DNA of 48,609 nt from JAVVEH01 sp032251435 (GTDB taxonomy: Bacteria > Verrucomicrobiota > Lentisphaeria > Oligosphaerales > MVZH01): positions 1 to 48,609 of the forward strand of contig JAVVEH010000032.1 in NCBI GenBank assembly GCA_032251435.1, read 5' to 3'. Under the pieces are notes generated by a model. It saw only the letters and a list, made by a program, of their open reading frames with translations, had not been told where the DNA came from and searched no databases. A program made the position numbers and the translations under genes. Positions 1-8,681 of this stretch are shown here, piece by piece. Every line of letters starts with the position of its first letter. The stretch's first letter is position 1.

Positions 1-165
1 CAACGACTTCAACGACTTCAACGACTTCAACGACTTCAACGACTTCAACGACTTCAACGACTTCCACGCCTTCCACGACTTCCACGCCGTCACGCCTTCA
101 ACGCCTTCAACGCCTTCAACGCCTTCAACGACTTCAACGACTTCCGCGCCTTCCACGCCTTCCAC
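1..165. repeat. Tandem array of 9-bp unit CAACGACTT
   Basis: The window opens inside a tandem array with a 9-bp period. The first copies are perfect CAACGACTT; later copies drift to CCACGACTT, CCACGCCTT and CAACGCCTT, with one irregular unit near base 87. The true left end lies outside the window. The same unit recurs at 7573-7644 and around 39284-39526. No function is known to me; as inference, it is a minisatellite-like intergenic repeat. Confidence 0.95.
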
Positions 166-333
166 GCCCCGCAAAAAAAATCCACTTTATTCTATTTAAG
201 GATATGAACCGTTCGTTCGCGTGTTAGATTACACCTTCCATGGCGCCACCCCGTCAAGCGGCTGTCCAACCGGAGCCGATGGCTCCCCGCCACAGGAGTA
301 TACCCACGACAGCCGCCGTGCGCGCCGACGGTT
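166..333 (+). promoter_or_regulatory. Leader region upstream of the exporter operon
   Basis: This stretch lies between the tandem array and the tolC-like start codon and must hold the operon promoter, but I cannot pick a convincing -35/-10 pair. An A/T-rich segment lies at about 181-205. A short hairpin, GGAGCC-GAT-GGCTCC, lies at 272-286, about 50 bases before the start codon, and could influence expression. It matches no riboswitch class that I recognise. Confidence 0.3.
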
Positions 334-1845
334 ATGAAACATCTTTTTTGGTTCCCCACTTCAGTCTGTTTGTTTAACCTTCTTGCCGTCCTTCCGCTCA
401 TCTCCCGGGTGTCCCCGGCGGAGGAGATGTCCGCGCCGCGCCGGAATCAACTGGAAGGCTTGGTCGCCGAGGCGCTGGCCAACCACCCGCGGACCGCGGT
501 TCCGTGGTTGCGGGCGGCGCAGGCCGGTGACCGCTACCGACAGCACTACGGGTTTTTTGATCCGTCCCTGCGGGTCGCGGGCGGTGCCAGTGACGATATC
601 CACGCGGTTCCCGGAATGGCGGATTTCGGCAGCCTGAGCGCCGAAGCCTACGCCCTGCAAGGCAGCTTGGACATTCCCGTCCGGCCTGGATTCTATGTCA
701 GCATGGGATTAACCGAACGCTATCTCCGTGATCCGGACACCTTCGACAACCTGTATCAGACCGTGGCCGGGGCCGCGCTTCGGGTGCCTTTGTTAAAAGA
801 CCGGGGCTTCGCGCTTTGGGATATTGACCGGAAAATCCGGCTGGCGGATTTTGACCGCCTGCTCAGCGAGTGCCTGGCCGAACGCCAAGCCCTGCGGCAT
901 GATGTGGAGCAGGCTTATGTGGCAGTGTGTGAAAACCAGGGATTTCTGGAAGTCTCCAAAGAGGCGGCTGACCGGAATCAAGCCCTGGTGAAAGAGGCCG
1001 AAGGCCTGGCCGGACATGACGCCCTGGCGGAATACCAAGTGTTCGCCGCCCAGGCCGAGCTGGGACTGAGTAAGACCGACTATCTGGGCATCCGGCAACA
1101 GGTGGAAACCAGTTTATTGACCCTTACCGAGCTTCTCGCCCGTGAAGAAACAGTGGCCGTGACCGCTGATCCGGAGAATTGGCTGATCAAGGCGGCCGAG
1201 ACCGTTGAGCGCCCGAAATATGAACTGGCGGACGGGCTCCGCAACCGCGGAGACTATCTCGCGGTCTTGAATGAGCGCTTGAAAGCCGAACTGGGCGCGG
1301 AGCGCGCTGAAGAGGCCTTACAGGGCGATCTTTCCCTGGTTGGCGGCGCGACATGGCGGACCGAGGATGAAAATCAACCGGGAGGTGTCACCGACACCCG
1401 GGAAGACCGGGCGGGAGGGCACATCATGCTCATCTATAAACGCCCGCTGGGATTCCGGTCGGAAAAAAGCCAATGGGCGGAACAACGGAACCGGCTCGCG
1501 GAACTGGACGCCTTGGCCCGGCAAATCGAACTGCGCGTTAAACGGGATTTGGACACCAGCCGCAAACGGCTCAGTTTCGCCGGCGAACGACTGGCGGAGG
1601 CGACACGGGCGATGATGTTCGCCGAGAAAAACCTCCAGGCGGAACAGGAACGCTTCCGCTTGGGTGAAGCCCGCAGCCGTCATGTGCTGGACGCCCAGAA
1701 AGACGTGACAACCGCGCGTAGAGCGCGGGTGAGCGCCGCCGCCGACCTGGCGCGGGCGTGGAGTGACCACGCCTTCGCCGCGGGCTATCCCGACACCCGC
1801 TTGGTTCACATGGACACGAAAACAATAAAACCAGACTCGTTCTAA
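334..1845 (+). CDS. TolC-family outer membrane efflux protein
   Basis: The 503-residue product has an N-terminal signal peptide (hydrophobic stretch about residues 8-26, likely cleavage near residues 27-30). It is followed by long Ala/Glu/Arg/Leu-rich helices typical of the TolC/outer membrane efflux fold: two repeats of coiled-coil hairpin plus beta-strand segments, the second helical block around residues 370-480. Family members form a trimeric channel across the outer membrane and periplasm. It is the first gene of a five-gene set with an HlyD adaptor and two ABC half-transporters, so it probably supplies the outer-membrane conduit. The Shine-Dalgarno is weak, but the start gives a complete signal peptide. 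The substrate is not evident. Confidence 0.85.
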   Translation: MKHLFWFPTSVCLFNLLAVLPLISRVSPAEEMSAPRRNQLEGLVAEALANHPRTAVPWLRAAQAGDRYRQHYGFFDPSLRVAGGASDDIHAVPGMADFGSLSAEAYALQGSLDIPVRPGFYVSMGLTERYLRDPDTFDNLYQTVAGAALRVPLLKDRGFALWDIDRKIRLADFDRLLSECLAERQALRHDVEQAYVAVCENQGFLEVSKEAADRNQALVKEAEGLAGHDALAEYQVFAAQAELGLSKTDYLGIRQQVETSLLTLTELLAREETVAVTADPENWLIKAAETVERPKYELADGLRNRGDYLAVLNERLKAELGAERAEEALQGDLSLVGGATWRTEDENQPGGVTDTREDRAGGHIMLIYKRPLGFRSEKSQWAEQRNRLAELDALARQIELRVKRDLDTSRKRLSFAGERLAEATRAMMFAEKNLQAEQERFRLGEARSRHVLDAQKDVTTARRARVSAAADLARAWSDHAFAAGYPDTRLVHMDTKTIKPDSF

Positions 1846-1906
1846 GCAAACGATGACAAACCAAGCCGCCAGTCAATGAGACGGCGGTGAAAACGGTGAT
1901 AAGACA

Positions 1907-2725
1907 ATGACCGCATTAACAAAATTTCTGGGTATTAACCGCGAGCCGGAGGAAAAAGAGGCGGAAGCGCCCGCCGCCGACAGCAATCCGGCGATCATGA
2001 CCACGGAGCACGCGGAGGACCGCGAGTCGGATATCACCATTCTGGCTGATGAAGACGGCTCAAAAGAGCAGAAACTGCATCAGCAGGCGGCCAAAGAAGT
2101 GCAAAGCGCCGCCGAGGACTCACTGAAAAAACTGCATGTTCTTCAACTCGGGCGCTGCCCCAATTGCGGGGAGCACATCCGCCGCCACTTATTCGCCAGT
2201 ATTTGCGAATCCTGCGGATGGAACACCTTTGATGTTCCCCGGTCCGGCTCCGTGCGGGTGCACCTGGGAACGGGCGGGCACATCATTGAAGGCGACCGCT
2301 GTTATTCCGTCAAGAGCGGAGCGTTGCTGGTGCTTAAGGACGATTTGGTCATCGCCAAAATCCGCCGCGATTCGTATGAGTTAATTGAGTATGTCTGGAA
2401 TCAAAGCGAAATCAGCCAGCGCCATAAACAGGTGAAAGATCAATTGGGATTAACCTGCGGCTGGTGTAATGATTCGGCCGACCCGGACGCGGACGGGTTT
2501 CACTTGGTGCATGTGGCCTTCGGGGCGACGCAAGAACGTTACTGCTTTTGCTCCGATGAATGTTTTGAGGCGTTTCGAAAGATGTACCCCGCCCGCGTGC
2601 ACCGGAATTGCTATGAACGCGACTGCGCCGAATGCGACCTGTGCCTGAAACGTTACGCCGACGGCTCGGAAGGCATGCACATGCTGGCGAAAGATTACGT
2701 CAACATCCAACGAAAGAAAAAATAA
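1907..2725 (+). CDS. Cys-rich zinc-ribbon protein of the exporter operon
   Basis: I do not recognise this 272-residue protein. Residues 1-75 are acidic and probably disordered or helical. A clear four-Cys zinc ribbon follows (C84, C87, C100, C103). After a mixed segment (about 110-175) comes a second Cys-rich block, C184/C187, C213/C215/C219, C235, C240, C243 and C246, whose spacing recalls TRASH/MYM-type metal-binding fingers. The C-terminus is basic (KKK). There is no signal peptide or membrane segment, so it should be cytoplasmic. It sits between the TolC and HlyD genes, 61 bases after the former and 21 before the latter. This suggests a role in the exporter, as metal- or redox-sensing regulator, substrate or assembly factor; which of these is unknown. 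Confidence 0.75.
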   Translation: MTALTKFLGINREPEEKEAEAPAADSNPAIMTTEHAEDRESDITILADEDGSKEQKLHQQAAKEVQSAAEDSLKKLHVLQLGRCPNCGEHIRRHLFASICESCGWNTFDVPRSGSVRVHLGTGGHIIEGDRCYSVKSGALLVLKDDLVIAKIRRDSYELIEYVWNQSEISQRHKQVKDQLGLTCGWCNDSADPDADGFHLVHVAFGATQERYCFCSDECFEAFRKMYPARVHRNCYERDCAECDLCLKRYADGSEGMHMLAKDYVNIQRKKK

Positions 2726-2746
2726 CCCCGGACGGGCCATCAGATC

Positions 2747-3787
2747 ATGGGCGATTACAGAACAACCCGCGGCGAATCCTTGCCGCCTCCCCGAAAAGTC
2801 CGCCACTTCCGTCTCCGGATGGGGGTCCTGTTTTTCCTGCTGGCCGCGAGCGTGGTGATCACCGCCGGCGTGATGATCCCGGTGAATCGCTACGTGGCCG
2901 CCGTCGGGTTTGTCACCACCGAGGACTACGCCGAGGTCCGGCCGCCACTGAGCGGCACGGTCAGTGAGATTCTGATCGACAGCGGCCGGATGGTTGAAGC
3001 CGGACAAGTGCTGGTCCGTCTCGACAGTTCCCAAGAACAGGCGGCGCTGGGCGAAGCCCAGGCGGTCCTCCGCAAAACAAAAGCCGAAACCGCACGGCGG
3101 GAAATCGAGATCGCGGAAAAAAAACGAGCCTTGGCCGAGAGCGTCTCCGTGGCCAAACTGCGATTGGAAAATACAGACAAAAAACTAAAACGCACCCGCG
3201 AACTGCTGGCCAAAGGCCTGATTTCTGGCAGCTTGGTCGAAGACCTGGAGTTGGAACGGGACATCGCCGAAAGTGAACTGAAATCACTGGCGGGACGGGA
3301 TCTGTCGCTTTACGACCGGGAACTGGAAGCCCTGGCGCAGGACATTGAGGCCCGCCAGGACGCCGTCCACCTGGCGGAACTCCGGGTCCGTCAGCGGGAT
3401 ATTAAGGCGCCGATCGGGGGACAAGTGCTCCGCTATGAGTTTGTTATCGGTGAACTGGTGCGGCCGGAAACGGTGCTGTTTGAGATTTTCGGGGGCACCC
3501 GCCGGATTTTGAAACTGAAAGTCGCGGAACGCTTCGCGGCCAAAGTGATTCCCGGCCAACGCTGCACCTCCGTTCTCACCTCTTACCGCGGATCCAATGA
3601 AATCATTTTTCAGGGAAAGGTCGAACATCTCCGCAATGTCATCCAGGGAGACGGAGAGAAAAATTACCGGGTCGCCTATTGCTCGTTTGATTCCCGGGGC
3701 ATGGCGATTTCACCCGGAACAACAGCCCAGGCCCGGATTTATTACGGCGCGTCCAATCTGTGGAGCTGGATTTTCGGCATGGAATGA
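2747..3787 (+). CDS. HlyD-family periplasmic adaptor (membrane fusion protein)
   Basis: The 346-residue protein has a basic N-terminus, one transmembrane helix (about 26-46), a first half-lipoyl segment (about 61-95, with the usual 'VRPPLSGTV...G..V..GQVLVRLD' pattern), a long alpha-helical hairpin (about 96-215), the second half-lipoyl segment (about 217-245) and a beta-barrel domain to the end. This is the standard order for adaptors that link an inner-membrane pump to a TolC channel. It follows the Cys-rich gene by 21 bases and precedes the first ABC gene by 90 bases. Together with TolC and two ABC proteins it makes a complete tripartite exporter. The N-terminal anchor and single hairpin fit both type I secretion and small-molecule efflux. 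Confidence 0.9.
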   Translation: MGDYRTTRGESLPPPRKVRHFRLRMGVLFFLLAASVVITAGVMIPVNRYVAAVGFVTTEDYAEVRPPLSGTVSEILIDSGRMVEAGQVLVRLDSSQEQAALGEAQAVLRKTKAETARREIEIAEKKRALAESVSVAKLRLENTDKKLKRTRELLAKGLISGSLVEDLELERDIAESELKSLAGRDLSLYDRELEALAQDIEARQDAVHLAELRVRQRDIKAPIGGQVLRYEFVIGELVRPETVLFEIFGGTRRILKLKVAERFAAKVIPGQRCTSVLTSYRGSNEIIFQGKVEHLRNVIQGDGEKNYRVAYCSFDSRGMAISPGTTAQARIYYGASNLWSWIFGME

Positions 3788-3877
3788 CGACCAAGACCTG
3801 ACGAACACCATCGCGGCCGTTTACCGGAACCGCCGCCGCTGATCGCTCTGTAAGCCCCATAAGCCCCTTGACAGTTC

Positions 3878-5638
3878 ATGCCGCTTCCCTCATCTGACAA
3901 TCCGACACTTTGGACGTTTTTCCGCCCGCATGTGGGGAAGCTGATCATCGTCTTGATCCTGACTCTGATCCTCTCCATTCTTGTCATGCTTCCCCCGCTG
4001 CTGATCAGGGCGGTGATCGACAAGGTGGCGACCGAGGGACGGCAGGGGCTGTTCCTTCCCCTGGGACTGTGTATCGCCGCCGCGCCGTTGATCACCGCGT
4101 TTTGTCAATATCTGCAAACCTTGGGAATCGCCTACCTGGGGCAACGGTTCGTCTTCGACATCCGCGTGGGTGTTTACAACCACCTGTTGACCATGTCTCT
4201 GCGGTTTTTCAGCGACAACAGCACGGGCAAACTGGTTAACCGGATCATGGGAGACACAGGCACGGTGCAACGCACGATCACCGGCCAAAGCATTGGCGTG
4301 GTGTCCGATTTGGCCTGCGCGGCCTTCGCGATTTCGGCGACATTCGTTCTGAATTGGCGGATGGCCATTCTGCTGCTCCTGGTCGTCATCGGCTTTGTCA
4401 TCAATTACCGGCTGAACATCCAGCGCATCAAAAAAGCCACCAAGGGGTACCGCGGCGCCATGGACCGCTTGTCCGGCGGCATTCAAAACCGGCTGCTGGC
4501 CAATGTGGCGGTGAAGAGCTTCGGCACCGAAGGGCGGGAACAACGCCTCTTTCAAGCGGAATCCGGGGCGAGCATCGCACTGGCCACCGAAGCGGCGGTG
4601 ACATCCGCTGACTTCTCAATGAATTCCCAATTGCTGCAACAGGTCGGGCGGATCAGCCTCTATTTTGTCGGCTGCGCCTTTGTCTTGAATGGGAAAATGA
4701 CCTATGGCGATGTCGTCGCCTTCACCACCTACACCCTGCAACTCCTCGGCCCGGCCGTGCGTTTCTCGGAGTTGATCCGCATGGTGCAAGAAGTGCGTAT
4801 CGCCGTGGACCGGATTTTTGACATATTCCGGGAAAAACCGGAAATCACTGATCAGCCCGGCGCCGTCCACGTGGATCGCTTAAAGGGAGAAGTCATCTTT
4901 GAAAAGGTCCAGTTTTATTACGAGCCCGGACATCCGGTCATCAAGAATTTCTCGTTGACTGTGGCGCCTGGGCAAACAGTGGCCCTCATCGGCCCCACCG
5001 GTTGCGGCAAATCCACCATTCTCAATTTAGTCACCCGGTTTTATGATGTCCGCGGGGGACGGTTACTGATGGACGGAACCGATATTCAGGATATAAAACT
5101 CCGTTCCCTGCGGCGCCAATTCGGGATTGTTCTCCAGGAACCCCTGCTGTTTGATGTGTCCATCAGCGAGAACATCCGTTACGGCCGCCCCGCCGCCACG
5201 CCTGAAGACATCCAGGCCGCCGCCCGCGCCGCCGAGATCCACGAGTACATCACCACCCTGCCCGATGGCTACGACACAATCGTCGGCAGCGAGGGTGTCG
5301 ACATGTCTCTGGGACAGAAACAACGGTTGACCATCGCCCGGGCGATCGCCGCGGATCCCGCGATTCTGATCATGGATGAGGCCACCAGCGCCCTGGACAG
5401 CGAATCGGAAGCCGCTATCCAACGGGCGATGAACCGTATCCTCAAAGGGCGGACATCGTTTATTGTCGCCCACCGTTTGAGCACGATCCGCAACGCCGAT
5501 GTCATCGTCCTGCTCAAAGACGGGCATATTTTTGAGAAAGGAAATCATGAGGAGTTAATGGCGGTTGACGGCGGCTATTACCGTGAATTGTATGAGAAAT
5601 TCATGGGGAAAGGTGTCATGGAGGAGGACAAAGCCTGA
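3878..5638 (+). CDS. ABC exporter half-transporter, catalytic-site subunit
   Basis: This 586-residue MsbA-like protein has a six-helix transmembrane domain (about 20-310) and an ATPase domain with Walker A GPTGCGKST (372-380), Walker B ILIMD plus catalytic Glu (E501) and switch His (H532). Its signature is MSLGQ (476-480) instead of LSGGQ. In heterodimeric exporters such as TM287/288 the degenerate signature faces the degenerate Walker/switch side of the partner. Here the next gene has exactly those complementary changes, so the two proteins very likely form one heterodimer with a single normal ATPase site. The stop codon overlaps the next start by one base (TGATG), implying coupled translation. 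Confidence 0.92.
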   Translation: MPLPSSDNPTLWTFFRPHVGKLIIVLILTLILSILVMLPPLLIRAVIDKVATEGRQGLFLPLGLCIAAAPLITAFCQYLQTLGIAYLGQRFVFDIRVGVYNHLLTMSLRFFSDNSTGKLVNRIMGDTGTVQRTITGQSIGVVSDLACAAFAISATFVLNWRMAILLLLVVIGFVINYRLNIQRIKKATKGYRGAMDRLSGGIQNRLLANVAVKSFGTEGREQRLFQAESGASIALATEAAVTSADFSMNSQLLQQVGRISLYFVGCAFVLNGKMTYGDVVAFTTYTLQLLGPAVRFSELIRMVQEVRIAVDRIFDIFREKPEITDQPGAVHVDRLKGEVIFEKVQFYYEPGHPVIKNFSLTVAPGQTVALIGPTGCGKSTILNLVTRFYDVRGGRLLMDGTDIQDIKLRSLRRQFGIVLQEPLLFDVSISENIRYGRPAATPEDIQAAARAAEIHEYITTLPDGYDTIVGSEGVDMSLGQKQRLTIARAIAADPAILIMDEATSALDSESEAAIQRAMNRILKGRTSFIVAHRLSTIRNADVIVLLKDGHIFEKGNHEELMAVDGGYYRELYEKFMGKGVMEEDKA

Positions 5639-7572
5639 TGCGCGCCCACCACCGACATTATCCGTATCGACCGCCGCGGAAAATCTTTCTCAAAGCGCCG
5701 CGGGATCTTTACACCCGGTTTTTACGCGACTATCTGTCCCCCCACTGGGGAAAAATTCTGGTGGCGTTTCTGCTGATTGGCATGAACGCCTGTGGCCCTT
5801 ACCTCATGGCCTTTTATGGACAGATCATCGTGGACGACATTCTGAGTATCGACACGGGAGGGAAAGCGGCGGTCATCACCGACGGGGACCGCTCCTGGGC
5901 CGGACATCGCCCCGCCCCCGCGTCGAAACGCCCCCGGCAAGGCCTGGGCCGCCGTCTGGATGCGGCCGAGCTGCCCGCCCGCTCTCCGGAAGCCGGCCGT
6001 CAGCTGTTTGTGATGTTCATCCTTTACATCGGCTCTATCGTCGGATTAAATTATTTAGCCCGGATCGCCCAGCGCCAGTCCATCCGCGTCAGCCGTGATG
6101 TCGCTCTATCCATGCGGGACGACATGCATAAAAAAATCATGGATTTGTCGCTGCGCTTTCATCAAACAACCACGCCGGGCCGGTTGCTTTCCCGAATCAC
6201 CTCCGATGTCGATGTGATCCAAAATCAAACCATGCAGGCGGTCATGCTGGGCAGCCGCTCCATCTTCATGCTGATTATCGGCTTTTTTATTCTCTTTATC
6301 ATCGACTGGCGGATCGGTGTCGCCTTCCTGTTGGTCGCCCCTGTCTACGGATTGCTCTACCGGCATTTTAAGGAAGGCATCCGCTTTCTCAACCGGGAGC
6401 TGCGCCACACCAACTCGTGTCTTTACGGCCTGGTCACTCAGAAAATCGAGGGGGTCAAAGCCACGCAGGCGTACGGACGGGAGGGACTGGAGCGCTTGAA
6501 CCTGCACCGGCTCTGCGCCTGTTTTCTGCGGGACTCGGTCAATGAGCAGGGCAAAACCGCCGCCCTGCAGTCCTGGGGGCGCGTGGTGTCTGGAATGACA
6601 TCATCTCTGATCTTTTTGTTCGCCGTCCATTTGGTCTTGAACCATGAGCTCACTCTGGGCGAAATGCTCTTCGTCCACGGCACGGTCGCCAATTTGTTCA
6701 TGCCGATCTTGGAGTTGACGCAACTGAGCATTATTATCAATGGCATGCAGGTGACCCTCGGACGGATGATGGACGTGTTGACCACCCAACCGGAAATTGT
6801 CGAGGCGCCGGACGCCAAACCCGTTCCCCGCCCCTTGACACGCGGCATCCGCGCCCATGACGTGTCGTTCAGCTATGGCGAAGGCGGTGAGGAGGATGTC
6901 CTTAAGTCCATCGAACTGTGGGTGCCCGCCGGCAGTTGGCTGTGCCTGATGGGCGCCAGTGGCTGCGGTAAATCAACCATGCTGTTTCTGCTCTCCCGGC
7001 TTTACCAGCCGCGGCGGGGAAGGATTCGCTATGACGACGTGCCGCTGGAGAAAATCTCCATGGCTTCCCTCCGCGAGAATGTCGGTTTTGTGCCGCAGAC
7101 ACCGCAAATTTTCAGTGGCACCATCCGCGATAACATCACGTATGGCAAACCCGACGCCAGCCCGGCGGAAATCATGCGGGCGGCGAAAATGGCGGAAATG
7201 CATGATGTCATTCTCGACATGCCCGTCCAATACGAAACCGTGGTCGGCGAACGCGGCACCAGCCTTTCCGGCGGACAACGCCAGCGACTCGCCCTGGCCC
7301 GGGCCTTGCTGACCGATCCCGAGATCCTGCTGCTCGACGACTGCACCAGCGCCCTTGACGCCGCCACCGAGAAAAAAATCCAGGAGACGCTCGCCGCCAA
7401 TTTACGCGGGCGCACCGCCGTCATCGCCTCGCAACGGGTGTCCATGGCCCGGCGCTGTGACCAGATCGCCGTCTTGGAAAACGGCGTGATCAGCGAAATC
7501 GGCAGCCATGACCAGCTCGTGAAAAACGGCGGCTTCTACGCCCGCTTGAACGCCCGGCAAACGGAAGGATGA
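5638..7572 (+). CDS. ABC exporter half-transporter, degenerate-site subunit
   Basis: The 644-residue partner of the preceding ABC protein has a transmembrane domain (about 38-370), Walker A GASGCGKST (439-447), a canonical LSGGQ (543-547), Walker B ILLLD followed by Asp568 instead of the catalytic Glu, and Gln599 where the switch His is expected. These are the classic marks of the non-hydrolysing site of heterodimeric exporters. Between transmembrane helices 1 and 2 there is an extra segment of roughly 45-50 residues (about 72-120), rich in Arg, Ala and Pro and predicted on the periplasmic side. The neighbouring subunit lacks it; it could contact the HlyD adaptor. The gene ends directly against the next tandem-repeat array. 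Confidence 0.92.
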   Translation: MRAHHRHYPYRPPRKIFLKAPRDLYTRFLRDYLSPHWGKILVAFLLIGMNACGPYLMAFYGQIIVDDILSIDTGGKAAVITDGDRSWAGHRPAPASKRPRQGLGRRLDAAELPARSPEAGRQLFVMFILYIGSIVGLNYLARIAQRQSIRVSRDVALSMRDDMHKKIMDLSLRFHQTTTPGRLLSRITSDVDVIQNQTMQAVMLGSRSIFMLIIGFFILFIIDWRIGVAFLLVAPVYGLLYRHFKEGIRFLNRELRHTNSCLYGLVTQKIEGVKATQAYGREGLERLNLHRLCACFLRDSVNEQGKTAALQSWGRVVSGMTSSLIFLFAVHLVLNHELTLGEMLFVHGTVANLFMPILELTQLSIIINGMQVTLGRMMDVLTTQPEIVEAPDAKPVPRPLTRGIRAHDVSFSYGEGGEEDVLKSIELWVPAGSWLCLMGASGCGKSTMLFLLSRLYQPRRGRIRYDDVPLEKISMASLRENVGFVPQTPQIFSGTIRDNITYGKPDASPAEIMRAAKMAEMHDVILDMPVQYETVVGERGTSLSGGQRQRLALARALLTDPEILLLDDCTSALDAATEKKIQETLAANLRGRTAVIASQRVSMARRCDQIAVLENGVISEIGSHDQLVKNGGFYARLNARQTEG

Positions 7573-7644
7573 CGACTTCAACGACTTAAACGACTTAAAC
7601 GACTTAAACGACTTCAACGACTTAAACGACTTCAACGACTTCAC
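7573..7644. repeat. Tandem array of 9-bp unit (C/A)AACGACTT
   Basis: Eight units of CAACGACTT or AAACGACTT start immediately after the stop codon of the second ABC gene. The unit and orientation match the array at the left edge of the window, so the whole exporter operon is bracketed by the same repeat. Confidence 0.95.
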
Positions 7645-7645
7645 G

Positions 7646-7681
7646 CAAAAAGCCGGTCCCGCGGGGACCGCGGAACCGGCT
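7646..7681 (-). terminator. Rho-independent terminator after the small heat-shock genes
   Basis: Read on the minus strand, a G+C-rich hairpin with outer stem AGCCGGT/ACCGGCT and an inner stem of CCGCGGTCC type is followed directly by a run of five T. It lies just downstream of the hsp20 stop codon, as expected for an intrinsic terminator. Confidence 0.8.
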
Positions 7682-7699
7682 GGATGACGAAGCGGAACA

Positions 7700-8083
7700 T
7701 CAGCCCGCTTTCACCGTGATGCGGCGGGGTTTGGATTCTTTCGCTTTGGGCAGGGTCAACGACAGCACACCGTCTTTGACCGCCGCTTTTATGTTTCCCC
7801 GGTCAATGCTGTCACCCAAGGTGAATTCCCGTTCATAGTTACCGTTCTGGTATTCGCCGAACGCCAGTTCATAGCCTTCCGGCGCCTGCGTCTGGCAGCG
7901 ACCGGTAATGGTCAGCTCCTGCCCTTCCAACGCGATATCCACGCTTTCGGCGGTCACACCGGGCATGTCCGCTCTGAGCAGGATTTCGTGCTCATTTTCC
8001 ACAATATCCACACGCGGGACGAAAACCAGGGTTTCATCCGCCTTTTCCACCGCTTCTTGTTGTCTTTTCGCCAGTTTATTCAT
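7700..8083 (-). CDS. Small heat-shock protein (Hsp20/alpha-crystallin family)
   Basis: The product is about 127 residues. It has a short N-terminal arm and an alpha-crystallin domain (about 25-115), including 'VDIVENEHEILLRADMPGV' and the conserved G-V-L-S-L-T-L-P strand near residue 110, then a short tail ending in 'RRITVKAG'. Such proteins are ATP-independent holdases in the cytoplasm. A strong AGGAGG favours the ATG at 8083; the ATG six bases upstream is too close to it. It is the second gene of a minus-strand pair, 82 bases after another hsp20, with a terminator behind it. Confidence 0.93.
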   Translation of the reverse strand: MNKLAKRQQEAVEKADETLVFVPRVDIVENEHEILLRADMPGVTAESVDIALEGQELTITGRCQTQAPEGYELAFGEYQNGNYEREFTLGDSIDRGNIKAAVKDGVLSLTLPKAKESKPRRITVKAG

Positions 8084-8165
8084 TGTCATATCCTCCTGGT
8101 GATTCAGATCACCGTTACATGATTGTCACGTCATCGCCACATTCAAGCGCCTTCCGGCCCGGGGA

Positions 8166-8606
8166 TCAGGCCGCTGTCACCGCGATCCGTCTGGGTTTAT
8201 CGGCGGCCGCCCGGGGAAGGGTCAACTGCAAGATACCCGTCCGGTATTCCGCTTTCACCTTATCCCCGTCGAGCTGGAAGGGGAGTCTCAGGGTCCGGGT
8301 GAACGAGCCGGCGCCGCGTTCGCGGCGAATGTAGGTTTCACCCTCTTTGAGCTCATCCATCTCGCGGCTCCCGCGCAGCGTGACCGTGTCATTTTTCACC
8401 GTCACCTCGATGTCCTTGACGTTCACCCCCGGCAATTCCGCCGTAAGCAGGGCCTCGTCCTCGTTCGTCCACACATTCACCGTGGGAAATTCGGCGGTCG
8501 CGGCCGACCGTGAGAATGGCGCGAAAACGCTGTCCATTTCCCGGCGCAGCCGGTCCATTTCATCCCACACATTACCGTACCGTCTGGTTGGCCATGTCCA
8601 TAACAT
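8166..8606 (-). CDS. Small heat-shock protein (Hsp20/alpha-crystallin family)
   Basis: The 146-residue Hsp20 paralogue starts with an aromatic N-terminal arm (WTWPTRRYGNVWDEMDRLRREM), followed by an alpha-crystallin domain from about residue 42 to the C-terminus. The domain carries 'VNVWTNEDEALLTAELPGV' and the G-I-L-Q-L-T-L-P strand. It is the first gene of the pair and probably co-transcribed with the hsp20 at 7700-8083. GAGGTGAC precedes the ATG at good spacing. The two proteins differ clearly, as in two-component IbpA/IbpB-type systems. A sigma-54-like promoter lies about 75 bases upstream and no CIRCE element is visible, so HrcA control is unlikely. Confidence 0.94.
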   Translation of the reverse strand: MLWTWPTRRYGNVWDEMDRLRREMDSVFAPFSRSAATAEFPTVNVWTNEDEALLTAELPGVNVKDIEVTVKNDTVTLRGSREMDELKEGETYIRRERGAGSFTRTLRLPFQLDGDKVKAEYRTGILQLTLPRAAADKPRRIAVTAA

Positions 8607-8681
8607 TTTGTCACCTCGTTCGTTTGTTGGTTACTATCCAGCCACCACCTTTAATCAGGGGGGCGAAGCTCACCTTTTAAC

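Noticed and set aside
272..286. Riboswitch in the exporter leader
   Set aside because: Only a 6-bp hairpin is visible; none of the conserved cores of known classes could be found.
5851..6000. Frameshift pair in the second ABC gene
   Set aside because: Translating the other frames here gives no better match to the ABC exporter family, so the insertion is treated as real, with a note to check reads.
7402..7644. Minus-strand open frame with KSLKSFKS repeats
   Set aside because: It is the translation of the 9-bp DNA array plus the antisense of the ABC gene; no independent coding signal.
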